NCBI GenBank assembly: GCA_964435775.1
Contig: CAYTAP010000043.1
Coordinates: 1 to 27,444 of the forward strand
Source: CAYTAP01 sp964435775
GTDB lineage: Bacteria; Planctomycetota; Phycisphaerae; Tepidisphaerales; Tepidisphaeraceae
Direction: 5' to 3'
Length of the DNA stretch: 27,444 bases
The position numbers were made by a program, and so were the translations under genes. Within the stretch, counting starts at the first letter, position 1, and the number at the start of each line of letters is the position of its first letter. Below are positions 8,730 through 16,735 of the stretch, in pieces. Under the pieces are notes generated by a model. That model was not told where the DNA came from and searched no databases. It saw only the letters and a program-made list of their open reading frames with translations.

Positions 8730-9697
8730 GCGCCGGCCTCGCGCGCTGTTCCCCTCAGCCTGCCCCGCGCGCGACCCATCAGCATCCTGGCGATCAGCGT
8801 CCCTTTATCCCATTTCGAGAGCGTCGGACGACGCGTCAGCGTGTCATACCCCTGCTTGGCAATCGCCTTCAAGATCGCCCGCCCGCCGCCGGAAAACAGC
8901 GCGATCTGCGGCCGAATCCCCGCATCCAACAGCGGCAGCAACACATCCCCCTCATCAAACATCGCCTCTGTTCGTTCCACCTCAAAACGAATAAGGCTCC
9001 GATACGCCTCATCGGCATCCAGGCGTTTCAATTGATCCTCGCTCACCTTGAACCGCTCCATCGATTCACGGGGCAGATATATCCGATCGAGGTCGATCAG
9101 GTCCCGCCGCACATCCTGCCAGAAGTTGGCCAATTGCAAACCGGTGCAGATTCGATCGGACAGGAACTGCCGCTGTTCATCCCGATATCCGCATATGCAG
9201 AGCACGATCCGCCCCACCGGATTGGCGCTTCGACGGCAATAATCCAACAGGGCGCCAAACGTATCATAGCGCCTGATGCGCTGGTCCTGCTCGAACGCGC
9301 TGATCAGGTCCAGGAACGGCTGAACGGGAATGTCATGCCGCTTGATTGTTTGCCCCAGCGCCACGAACACCGCCGACTCCGCCTTCCCCCGGTGGCATCG
9401 GATGGTCGCGTCCCGAAAACGCCTGAGCAGCGCCAGCGCCATCTGGCGACTGGACATCTCATCGCCCAGGTCATCGGCGGTGCGGCAAAACGCGTACACA
9501 TTGCAAAAATCCTGCCGCAAGTGTCGCGGGAGCAGGCGGGAGACCACCGAAAAGTTTTCGTAATGTCCCCCGGCCAGCGCGCGGGTGAAGCGCTCGGCCT
9601 CATCCACATCCCCCACTTTCAAAAACGCCGCCTTCACCGCCGGCGGCATCACGTCCACGGACGCCGCGGACCGATCGTTGGAACTCAAAACGGCCAT
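8726..9697 (-). CDS. hpnC: hydroxysqualene synthase HpnC
   Basis: This 323-residue squalene/phytoene-synthase-like enzyme converts presqualene diphosphate to hydroxysqualene, between HpnD and HpnE. Visible features are FTRALAGGHYENFSVVSRLL near residue 37, a first Asp-rich motif TADDLGDE (D75-E80), DYCRRSANPVGR (152-163) and a second motif NFWQDVRRD (D195, D199). The NPVGR segment separates HpnC from HpnD. The ATG at 9697 has no clear ribosome binding site, and an internal ATG at residue 17 is a possible alternative. First gene of the hpnCDE unit. Confidence 0.9.
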   Translation of the reverse strand: MAVLSSNDRSAASVDVMPPAVKAAFLKVGDVDEAERFTRALAGGHYENFSVVSRLLPRHLRQDFCNVYAFCRTADDLGDEMSSRQMALALLRRFRDATIRCHRGKAESAVFVALGQTIKRHDIPVQPFLDLISAFEQDQRIRRYDTFGALLDYCRRSANPVGRIVLCICGYRDEQRQFLSDRICTGLQLANFWQDVRRDLIDLDRIYLPRESMERFKVSEDQLKRLDADEAYRSLIRFEVERTEAMFDEGDVLLPLLDAGIRPQIALFSGGGRAILKAIAKQGYDTLTRRPTLSKWDKGTLIARMLMGRARGRLRGTAREAGA

Positions 9698-9787
9698 CTC
9701 GTATGAATCCGCGTCTACAGGGTACCACCGCGCCGCCTATTACGGCTTTCAGCTTAGGCCCGCGAGCCAATCGACGCAAATCAATCC

Positions 9788-10909
9788 TCAGGAAGCCACT
9801 GAATCGGATAGGCAGGGCCCACCACCTTCTTCCGCCTTGATATGCGGCGGGCATCCCATCGTCCCCCGGTCCACGAAATGTCCTCGCAGCCATGACACCA
9901 CGGGATGTGGCGGCAAGTCCTTCAACATCTCGACCAGCGCCGTCGCCACACTCGCCAGTTTTACATAATTGCCGCTGCACGATAGTTCCCCCTGCGCCAG
10001 CCCGATCGCCGCAACCGACACCCGCTGGGGCACATCCACACCGGCGTCGCCCAACTGATCAAGCACCCGCCTGGCCGCGTCGATCCCGTCGCATACGATG
10101 CCCGTGATCCCCTGGTCCACCAGCGCCAGCACATCCTCCTCAACGCCTTCATCCACCGTCGCATCTTTGGCGTATCGCCCAACCGCCTGCGCCAGCGCCC
10201 GGCGCAGCTCCGAGCGCCGTCGATCCCCCACCGCCGCCAACCTCCGATGCCCCGCCAGCAGCAAGTCCCTTCCCAGGCAAAATCCCGCCAGCGTCCGGTC
10301 CAGCCTTACCATGTGCGATGTAATCTCTCGATCCGGCGCGCACAATGTGACCACGGGCAACCCGCGCACCCGCATTCGTCGATAAAACGCCGCCGGGGTC
10401 GCCATGCCGCAGTCCAGCACCACCGAGAAATTGGATAGAAAGCTGGGGCGCAGTGCCTCGGTCCCTTCGACCACCCGACATGCCGGATTTAATCGCTTTA
10501 ACTCATCAAGAAGCGCATTACCCGCAGCCGACTGATCACAAATAACCAACCATCGCCCGCCCTTGGCCGCCAACCCCGCCCCTTCGCTCGCCATCGACCC
10601 GGCTACGAACGTACCTCGTCCGACCCGACGCTCCAAAAGCCCCTCCGCCGCCAGATCCGTCAATGCCTTGCTCAATGTCTTGGCATTGACCCCAAACCGG
10701 CGCGCCAGGGCGCGTTCGCCGGGCAACTTTCCCACCCATTCTCCACTCTCCACCGCCTCCCGCAACGCCTCTCGCAGCCTCTGAAACTTATAGCTGATAT
10801 GACGGTGTTCAGCAGCCCTCGGCTCGTCTTCGCCATTGGACACGTCCGCTTCCGTGTCGGACATGATGGGTTCTGTCTCATCAAAAGCGCCTTCAGCCTG
10901 TGCTTGCAT
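9788..10909 (-). CDS. GntR-headed, LacI-like transcriptional regulator
   Basis: This 373-residue regulator has a winged helix-turn-helix of the GntR type at about residues 36-105. It contains KLPGERALARRFGVNAKTLSK and RRVGRGTFVAGS. The long C-terminal part has segments reminiscent of LacI-type periplasmic-binding-like sensor domains: VLDCGMATPAAFYRRMR, GRDLLLAGHRRLAAVGDRR, and VSVAAIGLA. Such a domain usually binds a small ligand, often a sugar. The frame is open to 10951, but the ATG at 10909 has AGGGAG six bases upstream, so I start there. It lies 90 bp upstream of hpnC on the same strand and diverges from the dehydrogenase gene. It may regulate either of them or itself. The ligand is unknown. 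Confidence 0.8.
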   Translation of the reverse strand: MQAQAEGAFDETEPIMSDTEADVSNGEDEPRAAEHRHISYKFQRLREALREAVESGEWVGKLPGERALARRFGVNAKTLSKALTDLAAEGLLERRVGRGTFVAGSMASEGAGLAAKGGRWLVICDQSAAGNALLDELKRLNPACRVVEGTEALRPSFLSNFSVVLDCGMATPAAFYRRMRVRGLPVVTLCAPDREITSHMVRLDRTLAGFCLGRDLLLAGHRRLAAVGDRRRSELRRALAQAVGRYAKDATVDEGVEEDVLALVDQGITGIVCDGIDAARRVLDQLGDAGVDVPQRVSVAAIGLAQGELSCSGNYVKLASVATALVEMLKDLPPHPVVSWLRGHFVDRGTMGCPPHIKAEEGGGPCLSDSVAS

Positions 10910-11296
10910 GCAATGCTCCCTAGTCAACTCACCCTTCGACTTCATCCACACTCACAACGCCCGGCTAGTATTCTCAATGTCCCGTTCTTTTTTAAAGGCA
11001 TCACCAACGCTTCACCGCGCCACGAGACTTCCTCATCCTCCGTATCCGTTATGCCCGCAACCAACCTCAGCAGTACCAATTCAAGGCCTTTGACCCCCAC
11101 TCACCTTGCGTGGTTGGCATCGAATAAAGGCAAATCATTGCTAAAGTAGTTTACCTTACCGTACATGAATATCCACCTCATTATTTTGTTCGATTCCCGA
11201 CAATATGTTTGAATGTCCCGTCCGCCCGACAACGCACACTCCGCGCGGTCTCGTCTTTGCCCTCTGGCGTCGCTGTGATTAACGTGTGCGATCTAT
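10910..11296. other. divergent intergenic region between regulator and dehydrogenase
   Basis: 387 bp lie between the two divergent starts, with no convincing gene. The part from about 11130 to 11210 is AT-richer than its surroundings and is the likely promoter area. It holds the small palindrome GTAGTTTAC and a nearby TTACCGTACAT, which could be operator half-sites. This is only suggestive. I see no riboswitch or terminator here. Confidence 0.45.
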
Positions 11297-12268
11297 ATGC
11301 CTTCTTCCGTTTCATCCCGCCCCACCGTGTTGGTCACCGAAGGTTCAGATGCCAAACCACTTGGCTGGCTCAAGGAGCGCGCCAACGTTCTTGAGGTTCC
11401 CCCCGACAGTGCGGATTTCTCCGCCGCACTCGCGTCGGCCGATGGCTTGTGCGTGCGAACCTATACGAAAGTCAATGAAGCGCTCCTTGATGCAGCTCCG
11501 AAGCTTCGCGTCGTCGGGCGCGGGGGCGTTGGCCTGGAAAACATCGACATTCCCGTGTGTCGCGCCCGTGGCGTCGAAGTCGTTTACACTCCTGACGCCA
11601 ACACCATCGCCGTCGGGGATTTCGTGATCGGGTACATGCTCCAGCTTCTGCGTCCGTGGAACTTTTTCCGTGACGCGGCCTACGAACCCAGGGAGTTCAA
11701 GCGCATCCGCAACACCTATCGCGGCCGACAGCTCAATGAACTCACCCTCGGCATCCTCGGGATGGGACGCGTGGGCAAACGCCTCGGCCACATCGCGGCC
11801 AACGGCTTTGGCATGAAGGTTATCTACAACGACCTGCTTGATATGAAGGGCCAGCTCGACTTCCCCGCTTCACCGGCCGATAAGGCCGACCTTTACCGCT
11901 CCTGTGACATTCTCTCGATCCATGTGGACATGCGGGAGGGCAATCACCACCTCGTCGGGCGGGAGCAACTGGCACTGATGAAGCCGGACGCCATCCTGAT
12001 CAACGCCAGCCGGGGCGAAGTCCTCGACACGGCGGCGCTCGCCGACGCGTTAAAGAGTGGCCGCCTCGCCGGCGCGGCCATTGACGTGTACGACCCGGAG
12101 CCTCCCCGTCCCGACTTCCCCCTGCTCGGCCTGCCCAATGTCCTGCTCACCCCCCACATGGCCGCCCGCACGCACACCGCGATTGAAAACATGAGCTGGG
12201 TCGTGCGGGATATCATGAATGTGCTCGAAGGCAACCCCGCGCAATACCCAGCGCCCAACCCGGCATGA
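11297..12268 (+). CDS. D-3-phosphoglycerate dehydrogenase-like D-2-hydroxyacid dehydrogenase
   Basis: This 323-residue NAD-dependent enzyme of the D-isomer-specific 2-hydroxyacid dehydrogenase family oxidises a D-2-hydroxyacid. Its closest functional match appears to be 3-phosphoglycerate dehydrogenase of serine synthesis. The Rossmann motif is LGILGMGRVGKR (152-160 for GxGxxG). The catalytic triad is readable as R239 (NASRGEVLD), E268 (DVYDPEP) and H287 (TPHMAART). VGRGGVGLENID near residue 73 is the usual substrate-side loop. There is no C-terminal ACT domain, so feedback control by serine is not expected, and another hydroxyacid is possible. No ribosome binding site precedes the ATG. Confidence 0.85.
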   Translation: MPSSVSSRPTVLVTEGSDAKPLGWLKERANVLEVPPDSADFSAALASADGLCVRTYTKVNEALLDAAPKLRVVGRGGVGLENIDIPVCRARGVEVVYTPDANTIAVGDFVIGYMLQLLRPWNFFRDAAYEPREFKRIRNTYRGRQLNELTLGILGMGRVGKRLGHIAANGFGMKVIYNDLLDMKGQLDFPASPADKADLYRSCDILSIHVDMREGNHHLVGREQLALMKPDAILINASRGEVLDTAALADALKSGRLAGAAIDVYDPEPPRPDFPLLGLPNVLLTPHMAARTHTAIENMSWVVRDIMNVLEGNPAQYPAPNPA

Positions 12269-12413
12269 CACCGCTGCGCCAGGAGCAACCACCCAGCAGC
12301 CGAATCAACGCACAAGGTCATTTTGGAAATGTGACCAATCAGAGTCGCGCACGGCACGGAAAAATACCCGGGAACATCGCCGCCCAAATTGTATGGCGTG
12401 ACAAGGCAGATGT

Positions 12414-12932
12414 ATGACAAAGAAAATCATCATCATTGCGGGCCCCAATGGTGCGGGAAAAACAACATTCGCTCGGGTGTTTCTTCCGGCCGAAGCGCAA
12501 TGCCCGCGGTTCATCAATGCCGACCTAATCGCCGCCGGGCTGTCTCCGTTCGCACCAGCGGCAGCAGCAGTGAAGGCGGGGCGCCTGATGCTCGCAGAGA
12601 TTGACGACGCCGTGGCCCATGGCGAAAGCTTTGCTTTCGAAACGACACTCGCCGGGATGGGCTATCTGCGGCGCATCCGGCAATGGCGGACAATGGGATA
12701 TCATGTCAGCCTGTTCTTCCTAACCCTGCCCAACCCCGAAAGCGCAATCGCCCGCGTTGCCACGAGGGTGCGTCAAGGTGGACACGACATCCCACAAAGC
12801 GTCATTCGCCGCCGATTCGCCTCTGGGCTGCGTAACCTTGAACGGAGTTACAAAACCGCTGTCGACGCGTGGGCGGTGTATAATAACGCGGGCACCGAAC
12901 CCATACTCATAGAATGGAGTGAGTCCCTATGA
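12414..12932 (+). CDS. zeta-toxin-like P-loop ATPase/kinase
   Basis: This 172-residue protein belongs to the zeta-toxin-like P-loop group (COG4185 type). The Walker A motif is GPNGAGKT (K16). It is followed by RFINADLIAAGLSPF, then the family-typical FAFETTLAG, and RVRQGGHDIPQSVIRRRFASG near the end. Zeta toxins phosphorylate UDP-N-acetylglucosamine, but many short chromosomal relatives are uncharacterised. The ATG at 12414 has AAGG eight bases upstream. The stop overlaps the start of the next small gene by 4 bp (ATGA), as in a toxin-antitoxin-like pair. No classical epsilon antitoxin lies upstream. Confidence 0.85.
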   Translation: MTKKIIIIAGPNGAGKTTFARVFLPAEAQCPRFINADLIAAGLSPFAPAAAAVKAGRLMLAEIDDAVAHGESFAFETTLAGMGYLRRIRQWRTMGYHVSLFFLTLPNPESAIARVATRVRQGGHDIPQSVIRRRFASGLRNLERSYKTAVDAWAVYNNAGTEPILIEWSESL

Positions 12933-13135
12933 AAGCGAACGATATTTCAAAAGCCAGGGATACCGTACTTCGATCGTCCTACAAAGCGTTGCGAAGAGCA
13001 TCGGCATTGGCCCGCGAGACGGCAATCCAGACCGGCACGGAGTTCGTCGTCGTTGTGGATGGCCGATTGACGATCATAGACGCCAGGAAGCTCTCCCCGC
13101 GAGTCAAGCGACAAAGGGTCCGACCTCGTGACTGA
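12929..13135 (+). CDS. small partner protein of the zeta-toxin-like ATPase
   Basis: This 68-residue basic protein is translated from an ATG that overlaps the stop of the upstream ATPase gene, which points to co-expression. Residues 1-35 look helical and are rich in Arg, Ala and Ser. Residues 36-51 (TGTEFVVVVDGRLTII) look like a short beta hairpin, and the tail is Lys/Arg-rich. From memory, similar small proteins with a helix followed by a VVxxDGxxxII hairpin occur beside short zeta-like ATPases. I do not know their function. It could be an antitoxin or a regulatory subunit. Confidence 0.65.
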   Translation: MKANDISKARDTVLRSSYKALRRASALARETAIQTGTEFVVVVDGRLTIIDARKLSPRVKRQRVRPRD

Positions 13136-13201
13136 TCTCTACTGGAAAGCGGAACGAGAATCTTAAGATTGAATCCTGAGGCTGCTCGACATGCTTCAGA
13201 T

Positions 13202-13230
13202 TTGCCGCCCTTGCACCCCCTTGCTAGACT
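13202..13230 (+). promoter_or_regulatory. candidate promoter of lysA
   Basis: TTGCCG (13202-13207) and TAGACT (13225-13230) are separated by 17 bp and lie just upstream of the lysA ATG at 13263, leaving a leader of about 25 bases. Such a short leader excludes a lysine riboswitch. There is no ribosome binding site before the ATG. Confidence 0.35.
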
Positions 13231-13262
13231 TCCCCGCCCGGCCGTCGGCCGCTTAAATACTT

Positions 13263-14546
13263 ATGGACTTTTTCAACTATAAAAACGGTGAATTGTATTG
13301 TGAAGACATCCCGGCCGAGCGGATTGCGCGCGAGGTGGGGACGGCGTGTTACATCTATTCCAAAGCGACGCTGCTGCATCACTACCGGCAGATCGCCGAT
13401 GCCTTTGCGCCTCTGAATCCGACGATCTGTTACTCGATCAAGAGCAACGGCAACATCAACCTCTGCCGCATTCTCGCGGACGAAGGGTGCGGGTTTGACG
13501 TGACCAGCGGCGGGGAGCTTTTTCGCGCGATGCAGGCGGGCGGCGAGGCGAAAAAAATCATCTACGCCGGCGTGGGCAAGACCGACACCGAGATCAAGGA
13601 CGCCCTGAAGGCGGACATCGCCGCATTCAACCTGGAATCGGAAGCGGAGATAGAAAACATCGACCGCATCGCAGGGGAGATCGGGCTGGCCGCGGTCGGC
13701 GCGATTCGAATCAACCCGGATGTCGATCCCAAGACGCATATCAAGACGACGACCGCCAAAAAGGAAACCAAGTTCGGCGTTGACATCGAACGCGCCGAGC
13801 GCGTCTTCGAGCAGTACCGCAACCTCAAGCACCTCCGCATCGGCGGTGTTCACATTCACATCGGATCACCGGTGTATGAGATTCAGCCGTACGTCGATGC
13901 GGTGAAGAAAATCATCGCCCTCATCGACCGCCTGGCCGAGCGCGGGCACAAGATCGAATGGTTCGACGTCGGCGGCGGGTTCGGCGTCAACTACGAGGGG
14001 CCCGAGCAGGCGCTGCCCGTCACCGAACACGCCAAGGCGCTGATCCCGCTCCTGGCCGGCAAGCCGTATCGCATCGCGTTCGAGCCTGGGCGCTATATCG
14101 CGGGCAACGCGGGCATCCTCCTGACCCGCGTGCTCTATCGCAAGACAGGCGGGGAAAAGAAGTTCGTCATCATCGACGCGGGGATGAATGACCTGATCCG
14201 TCCAACACTCTACGACAGCTATCACCACATCTGGCCGGTCAAGCCGTCGAAGGAAAACGTCAACGCCGAGCGACGGCGCGATTTTGTTCCCCGCGATGGT
14301 GAAGTCGTCGATGTCGTTGGTCCGATCTGTGAAAGCGGCGATTACCTGGCGAAACACCGCACCCTGCCGCCGACCAAGCGCGGCGACCTGCTGGCCGTCT
14401 TCACGGCCGGCGCTTATGGTTTTGCCATGAGCAGCAACTACAACAACCGCCCGCGCCTGCCGGAAATTCTCGTCGATGGCGACGGCTACCACATCATCCG
14501 ACGACGGGAGACGTTTGAGGATTTGGTGGCGTTGGAAAGAATTTGA
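13263..14546 (+). CDS. lysA: diaminopimelate decarboxylase
   Basis: This 427-residue PLP-dependent fold-III decarboxylase converts meso-diaminopimelate to L-lysine. The PLP lysine is K60 in CYSIKSNGN. Other readable signatures are GCGFDVTSGGELFRA, the glycine loop FDVGGGFG, FEPGRYIAGNAG, and the substrate/PLP-site motif PICESGDYLA near the C-terminus. GAYGFAMSSNYNNRPR is also typical of LysA. Length fits the family. It stands alone on the plus strand, and its 3' end faces the SecA-like gene, with a perfect 32-bp inverted repeat between them. Confidence 0.95.
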   Translation: MDFFNYKNGELYCEDIPAERIAREVGTACYIYSKATLLHHYRQIADAFAPLNPTICYSIKSNGNINLCRILADEGCGFDVTSGGELFRAMQAGGEAKKIIYAGVGKTDTEIKDALKADIAAFNLESEAEIENIDRIAGEIGLAAVGAIRINPDVDPKTHIKTTTAKKETKFGVDIERAERVFEQYRNLKHLRIGGVHIHIGSPVYEIQPYVDAVKKIIALIDRLAERGHKIEWFDVGGGFGVNYEGPEQALPVTEHAKALIPLLAGKPYRIAFEPGRYIAGNAGILLTRVLYRKTGGEKKFVIIDAGMNDLIRPTLYDSYHHIWPVKPSKENVNAERRRDFVPRDGEVVDVVGPICESGDYLAKHRTLPPTKRGDLLAVFTAGAYGFAMSSNYNNRPRLPEILVDGDGYHIIRRRETFEDLVALERI

Positions 14547-14565
14547 GGGAGTGTCCGTTGGCGAT

Positions 14566-14643
14566 TTCGTAGGGTCCGTGGTACTCCGCGGACCATTGTC
14601 ACACCCGCGAAAATGGTCCGCGGAGTACCACGGACCCTACGAA
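14566..14643. repeat. perfect 32-bp inverted repeat of GTAGGGTCCG family, likely bidirectional terminator
   Basis: The left arm 14566-14597 and right arm 14612-14643 are exact reverse complements around a 14-base loop. The outer ends read GTAGGGTCCG / CGGACCCTAC and the inner ends CGCGGACCAT / ATGGTCCGCG. The same outer and inner ends recur in the inverted repeat at 18925-18988, so this is a dispersed repeat family. It sits between convergent lysA and the SecA-like gene, and could form a strong RNA hairpin in either direction. No U-tract follows. Confidence 0.9.
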
Positions 14644-14700
14644 TGAGGGAAGCATCCGTTGTCCGTGATCCGTTGCCAAATGCAATGGGCGGATGACCGG

Positions 14701-16638
14701 TCAAAACGGCAACGTCTGATCCATCCAATCGTCGTTCTTTAAAACCTGTTTGCGGTTGAAACGCGCCTGGCGGTCGGCCCGCGCCTGGGCGATGCGGATC
14801 AGTTTGTCGGCGCCGAGCGTCCGCCAAGCCCGGCGAAGATGGCGCGCGTGGCGCACGAACAGGTCATCCTCGATGCTGCTGAAGAGTTGATACGATCCCG
14901 GATCCCCCTGTCGCGCCGCGCGACCCGCGAGCTGGCGATCCACCCGCGCCGCGGTGTTGGGCTCCGTGCTGATCACATGCAACCCCCCAAGCTCGCTGAC
15001 GCCGCTGGCCAGCTTGATGTCGGTTCCGCGCCCCGCCATGTTCGTCGCCACGGTGATCCGTCCCACCTGCCCCGCCTCGGCGACGATCGTCGCCTCCTCC
15101 TGATCCTGGCGCGCGTTGAGGACACGATGCGCCCGCCCAGCCGCCGTCAGCCGGGCGCTGATCTCCTCCGAGGAGGTCACGCTCCGCGTGCCGATGAGCA
15201 CCGGCACATTCAGATCGTGCAATTCGCAAACCCGCTTGACGACCGCCTCCCATTTCTGATCCATCGTCTCGAACATCATCGTCGGATGAACCTTGCGGAT
15301 GCATGGCTTGTTCGTTGGAATCCGCACGACCGGGCGCTGATAGATCTGCCACAACTCCGGCGACGATTCCCACGCGGTCCCCGTCATGCCTCCCATGCTC
15401 GGATATTGCCGGAAATACCGCTGAAAACTGATCCTCGCGATGTTCTCCTTATCGGCCGTCACGGGCACATCCTCCTTCACCTCCACCGCCTGGTGCAGGC
15501 CGTGCCGCCAGCTTCGATCCGCCATCGTCCGCCCGGTGAACTCATCGACGATAACGACCTTGCCATCGTCGGTGACGAGGTACTGCTCCCCCTTGATGTA
15601 GCAGTGATGCGCGGTCAACGACTGCGTGACGAGTTCCTCACGCCGGCGTCGCCCGCGCCAAAAGCCGCTCTCTCCCACCATCATGTCCAACTGGTCCTGC
15701 CCGCGCGGCGTGAGGTCCACCTGCCGCGTCGTCCAGTCGATGGTGAAATCCCTGTTCTCCACCAGGCAGCGCGCCAACTGGTCGGCCGCATCGTACAGCT
15801 CGCGGTTGGGCTCGGTGTCGGGTGAATCGGAAATAATCAGCGGCGTCACCCCTTCATCAATCAGCAAACTGTCCGCCTCATCAACCAGCACGCGATACAA
15901 CCCCGGCAGGAGCAGTTTTGCTTTATGCCCCGGCGTCAGCATCATCCCCACCGCCGTCTGCGTGCTCGTTCGCAGCGTCCCGAGCACGATCTGGTCGCGC
16001 AGAAAATCCGCCACAAGCTCCTTGCTTGTCACATACACGACATTCCGGCGGTAATGCTCATATCGATCCCCCGAACTTGATTCATGGACCACATGTCCCG
16101 CCCGCAGGCCGAGCGCCGCATAGATCGGCGACATCTCCTGGGCATCCCGCGCGACCAGGTAATCATTCACCGTGATGATATGGACCGTCCGCCCCGACCA
16201 CGCCATCAGCGACGCGGCCAACGACGCCGTCAACGTCTTGCCCTCCCCCGTCGCCATCTCGGCAATCGCGCCTTCGTACATCGCCAGCGCCCCCATGACC
16301 TGCACCTTGAACGGCCGCATCCCCACCGCCCGCAGCGCCCCTTCCCGCGCCAGCGCCGCCGCATATTCCAACCGTTCCCCTTCGAGCCTTCCGAGCCGCG
16401 CCAACTCCCTGACCGACTGCACTTCCTCCCGAAAGCGCGTCGCCCCGAGATCATGCACTCCCGGCTCCATAGCCTCAATCCGATCCGCCGCCGCCGTCAG
16501 CCTCGCCAACACCGGCCTACGATTCCGCACCCACCCAACCACCCCATTGACGAACGAATCAACACCCTTGAGCTCCGGCGCCTTGACGCGCCGTGCTTCA
16601 AAAATGGACCAGAGTTCGTTGTCGGCAATTTCAGTCAT
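14701..16638 (-). CDS. SecA-like translocation ATPase, C-terminally short paralogue
   Basis: This 645-residue protein carries the complete SecA motor. Walker A is MATGEGKT (K134), Walker B is VLVDEADSLLIDEG, and YLVTDDGKVVIVDEFTGR, MGGMTGTAWE, TNMAGRGTDIKL and QLAGRAARQGDPGS are all present in order. Housekeeping SecA has 800-1100 residues. Here the chain ends at VLKNDDWMDQ, the place of LEYDDVANDQR in E. coli SecA. The helical wing domain, two-helix finger and zinc-binding tail are therefore absent. It is unlikely to be the essential SecA. It is last in the minus-strand block of HlyD- and M50-type genes, which suggests a dedicated export ATPase. No ribosome binding site is visible before the ATG. 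Confidence 0.88.
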   Translation of the reverse strand: MTEIADNELWSIFEARRVKAPELKGVDSFVNGVVGWVRNRRPVLARLTAAADRIEAMEPGVHDLGATRFREEVQSVRELARLGRLEGERLEYAAALAREGALRAVGMRPFKVQVMGALAMYEGAIAEMATGEGKTLTASLAASLMAWSGRTVHIITVNDYLVARDAQEMSPIYAALGLRAGHVVHESSSGDRYEHYRRNVVYVTSKELVADFLRDQIVLGTLRTSTQTAVGMMLTPGHKAKLLLPGLYRVLVDEADSLLIDEGVTPLIISDSPDTEPNRELYDAADQLARCLVENRDFTIDWTTRQVDLTPRGQDQLDMMVGESGFWRGRRRREELVTQSLTAHHCYIKGEQYLVTDDGKVVIVDEFTGRTMADRSWRHGLHQAVEVKEDVPVTADKENIARISFQRYFRQYPSMGGMTGTAWESSPELWQIYQRPVVRIPTNKPCIRKVHPTMMFETMDQKWEAVVKRVCELHDLNVPVLIGTRSVTSSEEISARLTAAGRAHRVLNARQDQEEATIVAEAGQVGRITVATNMAGRGTDIKLASGVSELGGLHVISTEPNTAARVDRQLAGRAARQGDPGSYQLFSSIEDDLFVRHARHLRRAWRTLGADKLIRIAQARADRQARFNRKQVLKNDDWMDQTLPF

Positions 16639-16653
16639 GGTTTTGTATTAGTC

Positions 16654-16727
16654 GTAAGTGGGAGGTGGGAAGTCGCAAGTGAACACTTGTCCGCTGCGAC
16701 TCTTCTTCCCTTGCCACTTCCCACTAC
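16654..16727. repeat. imperfect intergenic inverted repeat of AAGTGGGAAGT type
   Basis: The left part 16654-16681 (with AAGTGGGAGGTGGGAAGTCG) and right part 16697-16727 (with CCACTTCCCACTAC) are imperfect reverse complements. The words match those near 21250-21285. It fills the 97-bp gap between the M50-HlyD gene and the SecA-like gene. Confidence 0.65.
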
Positions 16728-16735
16728 ACCCCCCC

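Noticed and set aside
13136..13262. Lysine riboswitch upstream of lysA
   Set aside because: The gap is only 127 bp, has no recognisable L-box elements, and the likely promoter leaves a leader of about 25 bases.
14701..16638. Housekeeping secA
   Set aside because: Too short, lacking helical wing domain, two-helix finger and C-terminal zinc site, and placed in a HlyD/M50 gene block.
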